Below are positions 40,349 to 49,966 of a stretch of 64,000 nt of DNA, in pieces (the stretch's first letter is position 1; every line of letters starts with the position of its first letter). Source of the stretch: Arenimonas daejeonensis (GTDB lineage: Bacteria; Pseudomonadota; Gammaproteobacteria; Xanthomonadales; Xanthomonadaceae); contig NZ_CP042453.1 of assembly GCF_007993735.1 (NCBI RefSeq), positions 434,001 to 498,000 of the forward strand, written 5' to 3'. Both the position numbers and the translations under genes were made by a program. The notes under the pieces are model-generated. The model was not told the DNA's origin, did not search any database, and saw only the letters and a program-made list of their open reading frames with translations.

Positions 40349-41004
40349 GCCAGGCGGTCGCGGATCAGCGCTTCGCGCGCTCCCGGAGCAGCCGCCAGCA
40401 GCTCGCGGCGCAGGCGTTCGCGCTCGTTCGCGGGCAGGCGGCGCGCCAGCAGGGCCAGGTCGGCGCGTGCCGCCGGGCTCAACGCCCGCAGCAGGGCCAG
40501 CAGGCCCGCGCGCTCGCTTTCCGGCGTGTAGGCGAACAGCGGCCGCAGCTTGGCGAAATCGGCGCCGATGTCGGGCCCGAGCCACCATTCCTGGCGCTGG
40601 TCGGCGGGCAGGCTTTCGAAGGCATCACGCAACGCACGGCCCTGGTCGGGCGTGAGCGCGGCGATGCGCGCGGCGGCGGCGCGGACCCGCTCGCGTTCGG
40701 TCAGGGACAGCGCTTCCCAGGCGGCATAGGCGCCGCGGCGGCGGGCCCGTTCGGCCGGCGGCAGGGCATCCCAGTCGCGCATGCGCTGCAGCATCGCCTG
40801 CTGTTGTTCCGACGACAACGACAACCAATGGCGGGCATTGGCGCGCAGGCGCTGCTGCGTTTCCGCATCCAGGTCTGGCCAGGCGCCGGCAAGCGGCGCC
40901 AGCAGGCGACGTTCTTCCGGCGCCAGGGTCTGGAAGGCGGTCGCGGGCATCATCGCCAGCGCCAGCAGCAGGCCCGTCAGCAGCGTGCGCGGCTCAAGGC
41001 GCAT
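40342..41004 (-). CDS. Exported DUF3106 protein
   Basis: A 220-residue protein with a signal peptide (LLTGLLLALAMMPATAFQ) and repeated DUF3106 units of the form AWPDLDAETQQRLRANARHWLSLSSEQQQAMLQRMRDWDALPPAERARRR. The helical, Arg-rich repeats suggest a periplasmic scaffold. It follows the sigma-like membrane protein gene with an 11-base overlap, an arrangement seen in related genomes, so the two may form one signalling unit. Function unknown. Confidence 0.8.
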   Translation of the reverse strand: MRLEPRTLLTGLLLALAMMPATAFQTLAPEERRLLAPLAGAWPDLDAETQQRLRANARHWLSLSSEQQQAMLQRMRDWDALPPAERARRRGAYAAWEALSLTERERVRAAAARIAALTPDQGRALRDAFESLPADQRQEWWLGPDIGADFAKLRPLFAYTPESERAGLLALLRALSPAARADLALLARRLPANERERLRRELLAAAPGAREALIRDRLAQ

Positions 41005-41851
41005 CGTCGGCCTCCGTGGTCGACGGCTGGGCATCCGGCGCATCGGCGGCCGGCGCTGGTTCGGGCAGGGGATCGGCCTGCCCGGAGGCGACCCAGCTCA
41101 ACAAAGCGAGTTCGGTGGCCAGGGCTTCGTCGTCCGGCGCGGCCAGCAGTGCGAAGTCGGGATGAGTCACCGGATCGGGTTCGACCGGCACCGCGGACAC
41201 GTTTTCCGGCGGCAGCACCTGCGGGCCAACCTCGCGCGGCTCCGGCGACAGCAGGAAGGTGGCGGCGAAGGCCAACGCCAGCAGCACCAGCACTGTCCAC
41301 AGCAGGCGGCCGGGCCACGGGGACGCTTGTGGCGGCCGCGGCTCCGCCTCCGCTTCGCCCTGCAGTACACGTTGGCGCAGCGCGGCCAGCGACGCCGTGC
41401 GGTCTTCGGGCAGGGTCTTTACCTGGCGGTGCAGGCGCTCGCGCAGCGCACTCAGCGCCGCGTAACTGATGTCGCCATCGCCCAGTTGCTGCAGCGCGCG
41501 CTGCAGCGCGAAGCGGTAGGTGGTTTCGGACACCCCCAGCACCTGCGCCGCATGCGGGAAGTCCAGGCCGGCGACGATGCGCAGCAGCAGGGCGGCGCGC
41601 GGACCGCTGCTCAGCGCGGAAAGCTCCGGCACCTGGCTCTCGCCCCCGGACAGCTCGGTCTGCGCCATCAGCAGCGACCAGAAGCCCGCCGGCCACGCCG
41701 ACAGGGGGCTGACCGCGGACAGGCCGCGGAATGCGCGCATGGCGCGCCCCAGGGCTGCCTCGGCGGCTTCGTCGTCGCCGCACTGCAGTTCCACGAAAAC
41801 GAAAGCCCGGCGCTCGATGCCCCGCAGGAATGCGGACAGGGCGGGCGACAC
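40994..41851 (-). CDS. Sigma-70-like protein with C-terminal membrane anchor
   Basis: A 285-residue protein. Residues about 1-65 resemble a weak sigma region 2 (FLRGIERRAFVFVELQCGDDEAAEAALGRAM), and about 78-122 a region-4 helix-turn-helix (RAALLLRIVAGLDFPHAAQVLGVSETTYRFALQRALQQL). A single membrane helix follows at 182-201 (RLLWTVLVLLALAFAATFLL), then a short acidic, Pro-rich periplasmic tail. This would tether a sigma-like domain to the membrane. The GTG start at 41851 is the only start before an in-frame stop. It overlaps the DUF3106 gene by 11 bases. It could be a regulator or a degenerate sigma factor. Confidence 0.72.
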   Translation of the reverse strand: MSPALSAFLRGIERRAFVFVELQCGDDEAAEAALGRAMRAFRGLSAVSPLSAWPAGFWSLLMAQTELSGGESQVPELSALSSGPRAALLLRIVAGLDFPHAAQVLGVSETTYRFALQRALQQLGDGDISYAALSALRERLHRQVKTLPEDRTASLAALRQRVLQGEAEAEPRPPQASPWPGRLLWTVLVLLALAFAATFLLSPEPREVGPQVLPPENVSAVPVEPDPVTHPDFALLAAPDDEALATELALLSWVASGQADPLPEPAPAADAPDAQPSTTEADDAP

Positions 41852-42313
41852 GGGAGCAGGGGCGGAAACAGGGCTCGGGGGGCGGAAGTCACCCCCATTC
41901 TAGCCAGCAAGGCCCGCCTTCCACCCGGTTGACAGTGGCGAAAAGCCTGCTCCGCCAAGCCCGGTGCGGCTTCCGGCGTGGAACGTTGTGCACAGCGCCA
42001 AAGCCTGGCCACCAAACGCACGGCTTCTGTCCCTGAAGTCACGAATGACCGAATTGTGAAAACCGTAACTTGTTGATTGCGAAGAACTATGACGCCTTGG
42101 TTAAAAAATCGCCAACCCGGGTACAGGCCCTTTCACAAGGGGGTGCGCAGCCCTGATCGGAGGGACTTCCACAGACTTATCCACAATCCGTGTGGATAAG
42201 GGAGTTTCGGTTTTGTGAACAGTGGCTTAGCAAGCATTCGTGACCCCGTTGGCAACAATGACCCGCAAGTTGGGCCACGGGCCGCCACAAGCCCTACAGG
42301 CTAGACTGGCGCC
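41852..42313. other. Longest intergenic stretch: AT-rich leader of priA with DnaA boxes
   Basis: About 460 bases between the divergent sigma-like gene and priA with no credible ORF. It is the most AT-rich place in the window (for example GTTAAAAAATCG at about 42099). It contains two perfect DnaA boxes (see 42177) and further TTGTGAAAA/TTTCACAA-like motifs near 42050, 42130 and 42211 that resemble weak boxes. It may hold the promoters for both flanking genes; none is unambiguous. Confidence 0.6.
42177..42199. promoter_or_regulatory. Inverted pair of perfect DnaA boxes
   Basis: TTATCCACA (42177-42185) and its reverse complement TGTGGATAA (42191-42199) face each other with five bases between. 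Both match the DnaA consensus exactly. They lie 115 bases before the priA start in an AT-rich intergenic region. They may make priA transcription responsive to DnaA or titrate it; an origin function is not shown. Confidence 0.7.
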
Positions 42314-44506
42314 ATGCCCGAGACCCCCGAACCCGCGCTGCGCGTCGCCCTTCCGGTGCCGCTGCCCCGCCTGTTCGACTACCGGCCGCCGGCCGGAGAG
42401 CGCGCCGGGGCGGACTGGATCGGTTGCCGGGTGCGGGTGCCCTTCGGTCGCGGCGAAGGGGAACAGGTTGGCGTGGTCGTGGCCGTGGGCCCGCCCGAGG
42501 CGCCGCCGGACAGCCTCAAGCCGGTGCTGGCCCGCCTGGACACCGAGGCCCTGCTCACCGGCGAGCTGTTCGAGAGCCTGCGCTGGGCCGCGGGCTACTA
42601 CCACGCCCCCTTGGGAGAGGTGCTGGCGACCGCCCTGCCCGGCCCACTGCGCGGTGGCCAGGAATTGCCGGAAACCGCCCGCTTCGGCTGGCGGCTGACC
42701 GAGGCCGGCCTGGCCGCAGCCAAGGGCCCCGGCCGCGAAGGCAAACCGCGGCAGCTGCTGCTGGCCCTGGCCGCCCGCGCGCTGGGCGAAGACCTGCTCG
42801 ACACGCAGATCCCGGACTGGCGTGCCGCGGCGCGCAGCCTGGCGCAACGCGGCCTGGCCGAACGTGTCGCGCTGGCCGGCAGACCCGAACCCGCGCCGGT
42901 CGCGTCCGCGCCAGAGCTGATGCGCGGCCAGGCGGATGCCCTCGCGGCGATCCGCGAAGGCCAGGGCTTCCGTGCCCTGCTGCTGGAAGGCGTCACTGGC
43001 AGCGGCAAGACCGAGGTCTATCTGCAGGCCATCGCCGACGCACTCGCCGCCGGCCGCCAGGCGCTGGTGCTGGTGCCGGAGATCGGGCTGACGCCGCAGG
43101 CGCTGGCGCGTTTCCGCAGCCGGCTCGGCGTGCCCGTGCTCGCGTACCACTCCGGCCTGGCCGACGGTGAACGTGCGCGCGCCTGGACGGCGATGTCGCG
43201 CGGGGAAGCACGGGTGCTGGTGGGCACGCGTTCGGCGGTGTTCTGCCCGTTGCCCGAAGCCGGCCTGATCGTGGTGGACGAGGAACACGACGCTTCCTAC
43301 AAACAGCAGGACGGCATCCGCTACCACGCCCGCGACCTGGCGCTTGTACGCGCCAGCAAGCTCGGCGTGCCGGTGATCCTGGGCAGCGCCACGCCGTCGC
43401 TGGAATCGCTGCACAACGCGCTGCAGGGCCGTTACCGCCACCTGCGCCTGACCCAGCGCGCCGGCAGGGCGCGGCCGCCGGCGGTGCGCGTGCTGGACGT
43501 GCGCAAGCGCCCGCTGGTCAACGGCCTGTCGGAAGAACTGCTCGCCGCGGTCGGCGCCTGCCTGGCGCGCGGCGAACAGGCGCTGGTGTTCAAGAACCGC
43601 CGCGGTTACGCCCCGGTGCTGATCTGCCACGACTGCGGCTGGAGCGCGCACTGCAAACGCTGCGACGCCGCGATGACCGTGCACACCGGCGGCCGCCGTC
43701 TGGTCTGCCACCACTGCGGCGCGCGCGCGACGCCGCCGAATGCCTGCCCCGACTGCGCCAGCCTGGCGCTGATGCCGCAGGGCGCCGGCACCGAACGTAT
43801 CGAACAGGCGCTGGCGGAACGGTTCCCGGAGGCCCGGCTGGTGCGCGTGGACCGCGAGACCACGCGCCGCCGCGACGCCATCGGGAAGATCCTCGAGGAC
43901 TTCGGCGAACACTCCGGCATCCTGGTCGGCACCCAGATGCTGGCCAAGGGCCATGACCTGCCGCGGCTGACCCTGGTGGCCGTGGTCGGCGTGGACGAGG
44001 GCCTGTTCAGCGCCGACTTCCGCGCCGGCGAAAAACTCGCGCAGCTGCTGATCCAGGTCGCCGGCCGCGCCGGCCGCGCGGAACTGCCGGGTGAGGTGGT
44101 GCTGCAGACCCATCATCCCGAACATCCGCTGCTCAACACGCTGCTGGCGGGTGGGTATCCGGCGGTTGCCGCACTGCAGCTGGCCGAACGCGAGGCCGCG
44201 CAGTTCCCGCCCTACGCTTACCTGGCGCTGCTGCGCGCCGAAGCGCCGACCGAAGGCGACATGCAGGCATTCCTGCGCGAGGCGCGCGATGAATTTTCCC
44301 CGCGCGAAGGACTTTGGTTGAACGGCCCGATGCCGGCACCGATGGCCCGCCGCGCCGGCATGGCGCGCGGCCAGCTGCTGCTCGGCGCCGGCCAGCGCGC
44401 GCCGCTGCACGCGGCGCTGCACGACTGGCTGCCGCGGCTGCAGGCGCTGAAGTCCGCGCGCCGCGTGCGCTGGTCGCTGGACGTGGATCCCACGGATCTC
44501 TACTGA
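42314..44506 (+). CDS. priA: Primosomal replication restart helicase PriA
   Basis: A 730-residue superfamily 2 helicase that reloads the replisome at stalled forks. Walker A is GVTGSGKTEVYLQ, Walker B/DExH is VVDEEHDASYKQQ, followed by ILGSATPSLESL and the motif V/VI region QVAGRAGRAELPGEVVLQT. Paired CxxC zinc sites lie between them: ICHDCGWSAHCKRCD and CHHCGARATPPNACPDC. The N-terminal 3'-binding domain is present. No frameshift. Confidence 0.96.
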   Translation: MPETPEPALRVALPVPLPRLFDYRPPAGERAGADWIGCRVRVPFGRGEGEQVGVVVAVGPPEAPPDSLKPVLARLDTEALLTGELFESLRWAAGYYHAPLGEVLATALPGPLRGGQELPETARFGWRLTEAGLAAAKGPGREGKPRQLLLALAARALGEDLLDTQIPDWRAAARSLAQRGLAERVALAGRPEPAPVASAPELMRGQADALAAIREGQGFRALLLEGVTGSGKTEVYLQAIADALAAGRQALVLVPEIGLTPQALARFRSRLGVPVLAYHSGLADGERARAWTAMSRGEARVLVGTRSAVFCPLPEAGLIVVDEEHDASYKQQDGIRYHARDLALVRASKLGVPVILGSATPSLESLHNALQGRYRHLRLTQRAGRARPPAVRVLDVRKRPLVNGLSEELLAAVGACLARGEQALVFKNRRGYAPVLICHDCGWSAHCKRCDAAMTVHTGGRRLVCHHCGARATPPNACPDCASLALMPQGAGTERIEQALAERFPEARLVRVDRETTRRRDAIGKILEDFGEHSGILVGTQMLAKGHDLPRLTLVAVVGVDEGLFSADFRAGEKLAQLLIQVAGRAGRAELPGEVVLQTHHPEHPLLNTLLAGGYPAVAALQLAEREAAQFPPYAYLALLRAEAPTEGDMQAFLREARDEFSPREGLWLNGPMPAPMARRAGMARGQLLLGAGQRAPLHAALHDWLPRLQALKSARRVRWSLDVDPTDLY

Positions 44507-44519
44507 CGGACCCCTGACC

Positions 44520-45800
44520 ATGGAAACAACGAACAGCATTCCACATGTGTTGGTGCTCGGTGGCGGCTTCGGCGGCCTGTGGGCGACCCGCGCGCTGGCG
44601 TCGGCACCGGTGCGCATCACGCTGGTGGACCGCACCAACCACCACCTGTTCCAGCCGCTGCTGTACCAGGTCGCCACCGCCGGTCTGTCGGCGCCGGACA
44701 TCGCCGCGCCGCTGCGGCACATCCTGCGCCGGCAGAAGAACGTGACGGTGCGGCTGGACGAGGCGCTGGCGATCGATCTGGACGCACGTCGCGTGCAACT
44801 GGCCCAGGGCGAGCTCGACTACGACTACCTGCTGGTCGCCACCGGGGCGACGCATGCGTATTTCGGCAAGGACGAGTGGGCGGAGCATGCGCCTGGGCTG
44901 AAGACGCTCGACGATGCGTTGGCGATCCGCAGTCGGGTGTTGGCGGCTTTCGAAGCGGCTGAGCGGGAGGATGATGCTGAACGTCGGCGCCTTTGGCTCA
45001 ACTTCGTCGTGATCGGCGGCGGACCGACCGGCGTCGAGCTCGCAGGCACCCTGGCCGAGATCGCGCGGCATACCCTGCCGCGAGAGTTCCGCCGCGCCGA
45101 TGTACGCAGCGCGCGCGTGCACCTGGTCGAGGCGGGGCCCCGCGTGCTGGCGGCGATGCCTCCGGACCTGTCGGAGAAGACACGCCTGCAGCTGCAGAAG
45201 CTGGGCGTCGAAGTGCACACCGGCGAACCCGTTACTTCAATCGACGCCGACGGCGTGTCGATGGGCACCACACGCATCGACAGCCACAGCGTACTGTGGG
45301 CGGCGGGCGTGGCCGCGTCGCCGCTGGGCCGCCAGCTCGGCGTGGCGACCGACCGCGCGGGCCGCGTGCCGGTGGCGCCCGACCTCTCGCTGCCCGGGCA
45401 CCCGGAAGTGTTCGTGCTGGGCGACCTGGCCAGCGTGCAGCAGGACGGCAAACCGGTGCCGGGCGTCGCGCCCGCCGCCAAGCAGATGGGCGCGCACGTC
45501 GCCGGCGTGATCCGCGACCGCCTGCGCGGCGGCGCCGGCCACGCATTCCGCTACCGCGACTACGGCAACCTGGCGACCATCGGCCGCATGGCGGCCGTGG
45601 TGCACTTCGGCAAGCTGAAACTTTCCGGCCTGCTGGCCTGGTGGTTCTGGCTGGTCGCCCACCTGTTCTTCCTGATCGGTTTCCGCAACCGCATCATCGT
45701 GCTGGTGAACTGGGGCTGGTCGTACTGGACCTACCAGCGGCACGCGCGGATCATCGTCGGGCGCGGCGAAACTCAGGCGCGGTCCACGCGGGCGGCGTAA
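44520..45800 (+). CDS. ndh: Type II NADH dehydrogenase
   Basis: A 426-residue single-subunit NADH:quinone oxidoreductase, non-proton-pumping, on the cytoplasmic face of the membrane. Two Rossmann motifs are visible: HVLVLGGGFGGLWATRAL for FAD and NFVVIGGGPTGVELAGTLAE for NADH. The FAD end-site is GDLASVQQDGKPVPGVAPAAKQMG. The C-terminal amphipathic or hydrophobic segment (LLAWWFWLVAHLFFLIGFRNRI) anchors it. It starts 14 bases after priA. Its last 28 bases overlap the convergent DUF1203 gene. Confidence 0.95.
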   Translation: METTNSIPHVLVLGGGFGGLWATRALASAPVRITLVDRTNHHLFQPLLYQVATAGLSAPDIAAPLRHILRRQKNVTVRLDEALAIDLDARRVQLAQGELDYDYLLVATGATHAYFGKDEWAEHAPGLKTLDDALAIRSRVLAAFEAAEREDDAERRRLWLNFVVIGGGPTGVELAGTLAEIARHTLPREFRRADVRSARVHLVEAGPRVLAAMPPDLSEKTRLQLQKLGVEVHTGEPVTSIDADGVSMGTTRIDSHSVLWAAGVAASPLGRQLGVATDRAGRVPVAPDLSLPGHPEVFVLGDLASVQQDGKPVPGVAPAAKQMGAHVAGVIRDRLRGGAGHAFRYRDYGNLATIGRMAAVVHFGKLKLSGLLAWWFWLVAHLFFLIGFRNRIIVLVNWGWSYWTYQRHARIIVGRGETQARSTRAA

Positions 45801-46240
45801 CAGCCGCGACCGGCGTTGTGCACGTGCAGGAAGGCGACGTCGGCGTCGGCGAACAACTCGCCGATCTGCGCCTCCAGCGTTTCACCCTGGACCACGCGGC
45901 CGTGGCGCATGAAGCCGGCGGCGTCGTAGGCACGCACCGACAGCGTGCGGCGGCGCTGCTGCAGCGGCACCACGTCGATGGCGTCGAAGGTCTCCAATGC
46001 GTTCTCGCGGATGAAGATCGGGCCGTTGCCGCGGTAGGGCGTGTCGCCGTCCAGGTGGGTCCAGTTGAGCAGCAGCAGGGACTCACCGGGCTGGGCGTCC
46101 TCGAGCGTGATGCGGCAGGGGTATCCGGGAAAACTGTCGGCAATCACGCGGCGGGCACCGTGTGCGGCCAACGCCTGGTCATCGAGTCCACGCAGGTGGG
46201 CGAAAGCTTCGGCCGGAAGGCCGGTGATGCGGAAGGACAT
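45773..46240 (-). CDS. DUF1203 family protein
   Basis: A 155-residue soluble protein of the DUF1203 family: SFRITGLPAEAFAHLRGLDD, then HGARRVIADSFPGYPCRITLEDAQPGESLLLLNWTHLDGDTPYRGNGPIFIRENA. The start is set at ATG 46240, where family similarity begins, although the frame is open upstream to 46411. Conserved His, Asp and Arg residues hint at an enzymatic or binding function, unknown. Its 3' end overlaps convergent ndh by 28 bases. Confidence 0.85.
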   Translation of the reverse strand: MSFRITGLPAEAFAHLRGLDDQALAAHGARRVIADSFPGYPCRITLEDAQPGESLLLLNWTHLDGDTPYRGNGPIFIRENALETFDAIDVVPLQQRRRTLSVRAYDAAGFMRHGRVVQGETLEAQIGELFADADVAFLHVHNAGRGCYAARVDRA

Positions 46241-46386
46241 AGGGACTCCGGGGTTGGGATGATGGTCGCCATGTTCGGCCGCGACGAAGCGCGTCGCTAT
46301 CCGGATCCTGCGCATTTCAGCGCGTTCGCTGCCTGCGTATGGATCCCGGCGTGTCATCCCGGGAATCACGACCCCGAAAACAGAAA

Positions 46387-46404
46387 GCCCCGCCTGAGCG
46401 GGGC
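46387..46404 (-). terminator. Rho-independent terminator of rpoH
   Basis: The stem GCCCCGC/GCGGGGC with CTGA loop, read on the minus strand, is followed by TTTCTGTTTTC. It lies 28 bases downstream of the rpoH stop. Confidence 0.8.
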
Positions 46405-46431
46405 CTTCCAATGTCGTCCGACCTGCGTGGT

Positions 46432-47293
<862 letters not shown>

Positions 47294-47428
47294 GCGGTCC
47301 TCTTTCATGGGCGGGAGTTTAGCACCCGGGTTGGAGTGCCAAATAGGCCGGAAGTTCCCTGTCCGTTCCATTCATGGAACAGTCAACTCCCCAGCGCTCG
47401 GATTCATCTGGGGCCGGCAGGTCCGGGT

Positions 47429-48141
47429 TCAAGCCCCGGCCAGCAGCGCCTCGACCTCGGCCCGGGGCGGCAGGGCCCAGTCCACCGGCGCCTTGCCCCC
47501 GCCCTGCAGCCAGCGGTTGGCCTTGCCGAAGTGGCCGCAGCCCAGGAAACCCCGGTGCGCCGACAGGGGCGAGGGATGCGGGGCGCGCAGGACGCAGTGC
47601 CGGCGCGGATCCACCAGCTTGCCCTTGGCCTGGGCGTAGCTGCCCCAGAGCAGGAAGACCAGGCCTTCGCGCTCGCGGTCCAGGGCCTGGATGGCGGCGT
47701 CGGTGAAGCCCTCCCAGCCCTTGCCCTGGTGGGCGCCGGCGCGGCCGTCCTCGACCGTCAGCACGGCATTGAGCAGCAGCACGCCCTGCCGGGCCCAGGG
47801 CAGCAGGCAGCCGTGGTCGGGCACCGGCAGGCCCAGGTCGGCCTTCAGTTCCTTGTAGATGTTCTGCAGCGAGGGTGGCACCGGCACGCCGGGCAGCACG
47901 GAAAACACAGGCCATGGGCCTGGCCGGGGCCGTGGTAGGGGTCCTGGCCCAGGACCACCACCTTCACCTGGTCGAAAGGCGTGGCGTCGAAGGCCGAGAA
48001 GATCTGCGGACCGGGCGGAAAGATGTGTTTGCCGCGGGCCTTTTCCTGACGCAGGAAGGCAGAGAGTTCCTGCATGTCGGGGCGCTGCAGGTAGTCGCCG
48101 ATCCGGGCCTTCCAGGACGGCTCCAGGCGGATCTCGCCCAC
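47429..48141 (-). CDS. ung: Uracil-DNA glycosylase (one frameshift)
   Basis: Family 1 uracil-DNA glycosylase that starts base excision repair of deaminated cytosine. Catalytic motifs are [20 protein letters not shown] (water-activating Asp) and [16 protein letters not shown] (His). A single A/T is missing from a homopolymer near 47898, where TTTTT is read as TTTT on the coding strand; correcting gives [21 protein letters not shown] and about 238 residues. The GTG start at 48141 comes one base after the stop of the response-regulator gene, so they are probably cotranscribed. Confidence 0.95.
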
Positions 48142-48142
48142 C

Positions 48143-48984
48143 TTACTTGCCGAGTTTGTCGCGCAGCATCCGGCCGACCCGCAGCTGGAACAGCAGCTTG
48201 GTCACCAGCAGGCGTTCCTCGATGGGCTTCTGCACCAGGTCGTTGGCGCCGGCACGCAGCAGGTCGCTCTGGTTGGCCGGGTTGGCGTCGCCGGTCATCA
48301 CCAGCACCGGCAGCAGGCCCTTGGCATAGGCGAAGTCGTGGCGGATCGAGTGCAGCAGGTCCTTGCCGGTCAGTTCGCCCTTCAGATAGACGTCGGTTAG
48401 CACGACATCCGGGCCGGGCACCTTGCCTGGGCCTTGGCGGTTTCCAGGTGGGCGATGGCGTCCTCGACGCCGGTGGCGTGGGTGACGGTGAGGCCATGTT
48501 TTTCCAGCATGCGGCGGGTGGCCATGGCCACGACGCGGCTGTCCTCGACGTACAGCACTTCACCACCTGCTTCGGTTTCAGGTGCCACATAGCCCTTGAT
48601 GAAGGCGGCCAACGCGTTGAAACCGAGCGACTTGTCGAAATAGTCGGTCACGTCGTCGCTGATCGAACGGCTTTCCAGCCGCTCCTGCACGTCGCCGGAG
48701 ACCACGATGATCGGGATGTAGGCCTGGGGCGTGTGTTCGCGCAGGTAACGGGCCAGGTCCAGGCCGTCCATGTCGGGCAGGCGCAGCGCCGTGGTGACCA
48801 GGTTGACCGCGCCCGCCTGCAGGGCCGCCTTGGCTTCCTCGCCGGTTTCGCAGCCGACGAACTCCAGGCCCGGCAGCTGCTGGCGCAGTACGCCCTCGAT
48901 CATCTTGCGCACGACCTTGGAGCCGTCCACGACCATGATGCGCGGATTCGAGGTATCGAAGCTTCGGAAAGCGGGGCTGTTCAT
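48143..48984 (-). CDS. Double receiver response-regulator protein (one frameshift)
   Basis: About 281 residues with two receiver domains and no output domain. The first (residues ~15-135) starts [18 protein letters not shown], and the phospho-acceptor position reads [11 protein letters not shown], where Ala replaces the usual Asp. The second (~145-270) is canonical: [18 protein letters not shown], Asp in [18 protein letters not shown] and a KP motif in DLVQKPIEE. Frameshift near 48424 (GCCTGGGCC for GCCCTGGGCC on the plus strand). Start 48984. The stop of ftsX is one base upstream, so it is coupled to ftsEX. Confidence 0.85.
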
Positions 48985-48985
48985 G

Positions 48986-49966
48986 TCACACGTCCGTGGG
49001 ACGGGTCCGGCGTAGATGATGCCCGGTTGCGAGCCATGCGCCCAGCCACCCCATCGCCACGGCCCCCGCCAGCAGGGCCAGGCTGCCTTGCCAGCCCGGG
49101 CCGGAAAGTGCGAACTGGCTCCCATAACTGGCCACGAGGGCCGACAGCCGTCCCTGCAGCAGCCCGCCGGCGATCACCAGCAGGACGCCAGCGGAAAGAC
49201 CGGCCGCCAGGCCGTACCAGGCGCCCAGGTACAGGAACGGCCGGCGCACGAAGGCGTCGGTGGCACCGAGATGCTGCAGCACGGCAATTTCCTCGCTGCG
49301 CGCGCCGATATCCAGGCGCACCGTGTTGCCGACCACCAGCAGCACGCCCAGGCCCAGCAGGGCCGCGACCACCTGCACCACGCGTTCGCCAAAGGCCAGC
49401 CAGGCCGACAGGCGCTGCCGCCACACGGCGTCATGCTGGACGATGTCGGCCTGCGGCAGTTCGCGCAGGTCGGCGGCCAGGGTGTCGCCGTCGCCGGTGG
49501 GCTGGACCACCAGCACCGTGGGCAACGGATTTTCTTCCAGCACGTCGAGCGCGCCGGCGAGGTCGCTCATCGCACGGAATTCCTCGAGGCCCTCTTCCGG
49601 CGTGCGCACGGTGACGGCGGCGACGTCGGGGCGTTGGCCGATGCCGGTGGCGAGCTCACGCGCCTGCTCCTCGCTTACGTCGGCCTTGAGGAAAACACCG
49701 ATCTCGCGCGATTCGCTGACGCTGCCGGAGAACCGCTCGATATTGCCCAGCGCCAGGCCCAGGCCCAGCGGCAAGGCGATGGCGATCGCCATCACGCCCA
49801 CGGTGAGGCCGGTGGCGAACGGACGCTTGGCCAGCCGGCCCAGGCTGGAGACCAGCGAATACAGGTGCTGTTCGCGCCAGGCGCGCAGACGACCGCCGAG
49901 GCTGCCGGTCTTCACCCGTTCGGCGGCGGCCGGCTTCACGGCGGGTTTGGCAGCCTTGGCGTTCAT
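48986..49966 (-). CDS. ftsX: Cell-division ABC transporter-like permease FtsX
   Basis: A 326-residue membrane protein with four helices, starting with a basic cytosolic tail, then FATGLTVGVMAIAIALPLGLGLALGNI. A periplasmic loop carries the family-type IGVFLKADVSEEQARELA segment. The three C-terminal helices include the conserved RRPFLYLGAWYGLAAGL. FtsEX links the divisome to amidase activation through EnvC-type activators. It overlaps ftsE by ATGA. No frameshift. Confidence 0.95.
   Translation of the reverse strand: MNAKAAKPAVKPAAAERVKTGSLGGRLRAWREQHLYSLVSSLGRLAKRPFATGLTVGVMAIAIALPLGLGLALGNIERFSGSVSESREIGVFLKADVSEEQARELATGIGQRPDVAAVTVRTPEEGLEEFRAMSDLAGALDVLEENPLPTVLVVQPTGDGDTLAADLRELPQADIVQHDAVWRQRLSAWLAFGERVVQVVAALLGLGVLLVVGNTVRLDIGARSEEIAVLQHLGATDAFVRRPFLYLGAWYGLAAGLSAGVLLVIAGGLLQGRLSALVASYGSQFALSGPGWQGSLALLAGAVAMGWLGAWLATGHHLRRTRPTDV

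Noticed and set aside
41852..42313. Chromosomal replication origin
   Set aside because: Only two strong DnaA boxes, and no dnaA, dnaN, rpmH or gidA nearby; not enough for oriC.
42227..44722. 831-codon minus-strand frame opposite priA
   Set aside because: priA is intact and unmistakable on the plus strand; the antisense frame has only low-complexity Gln/His/Arg content.
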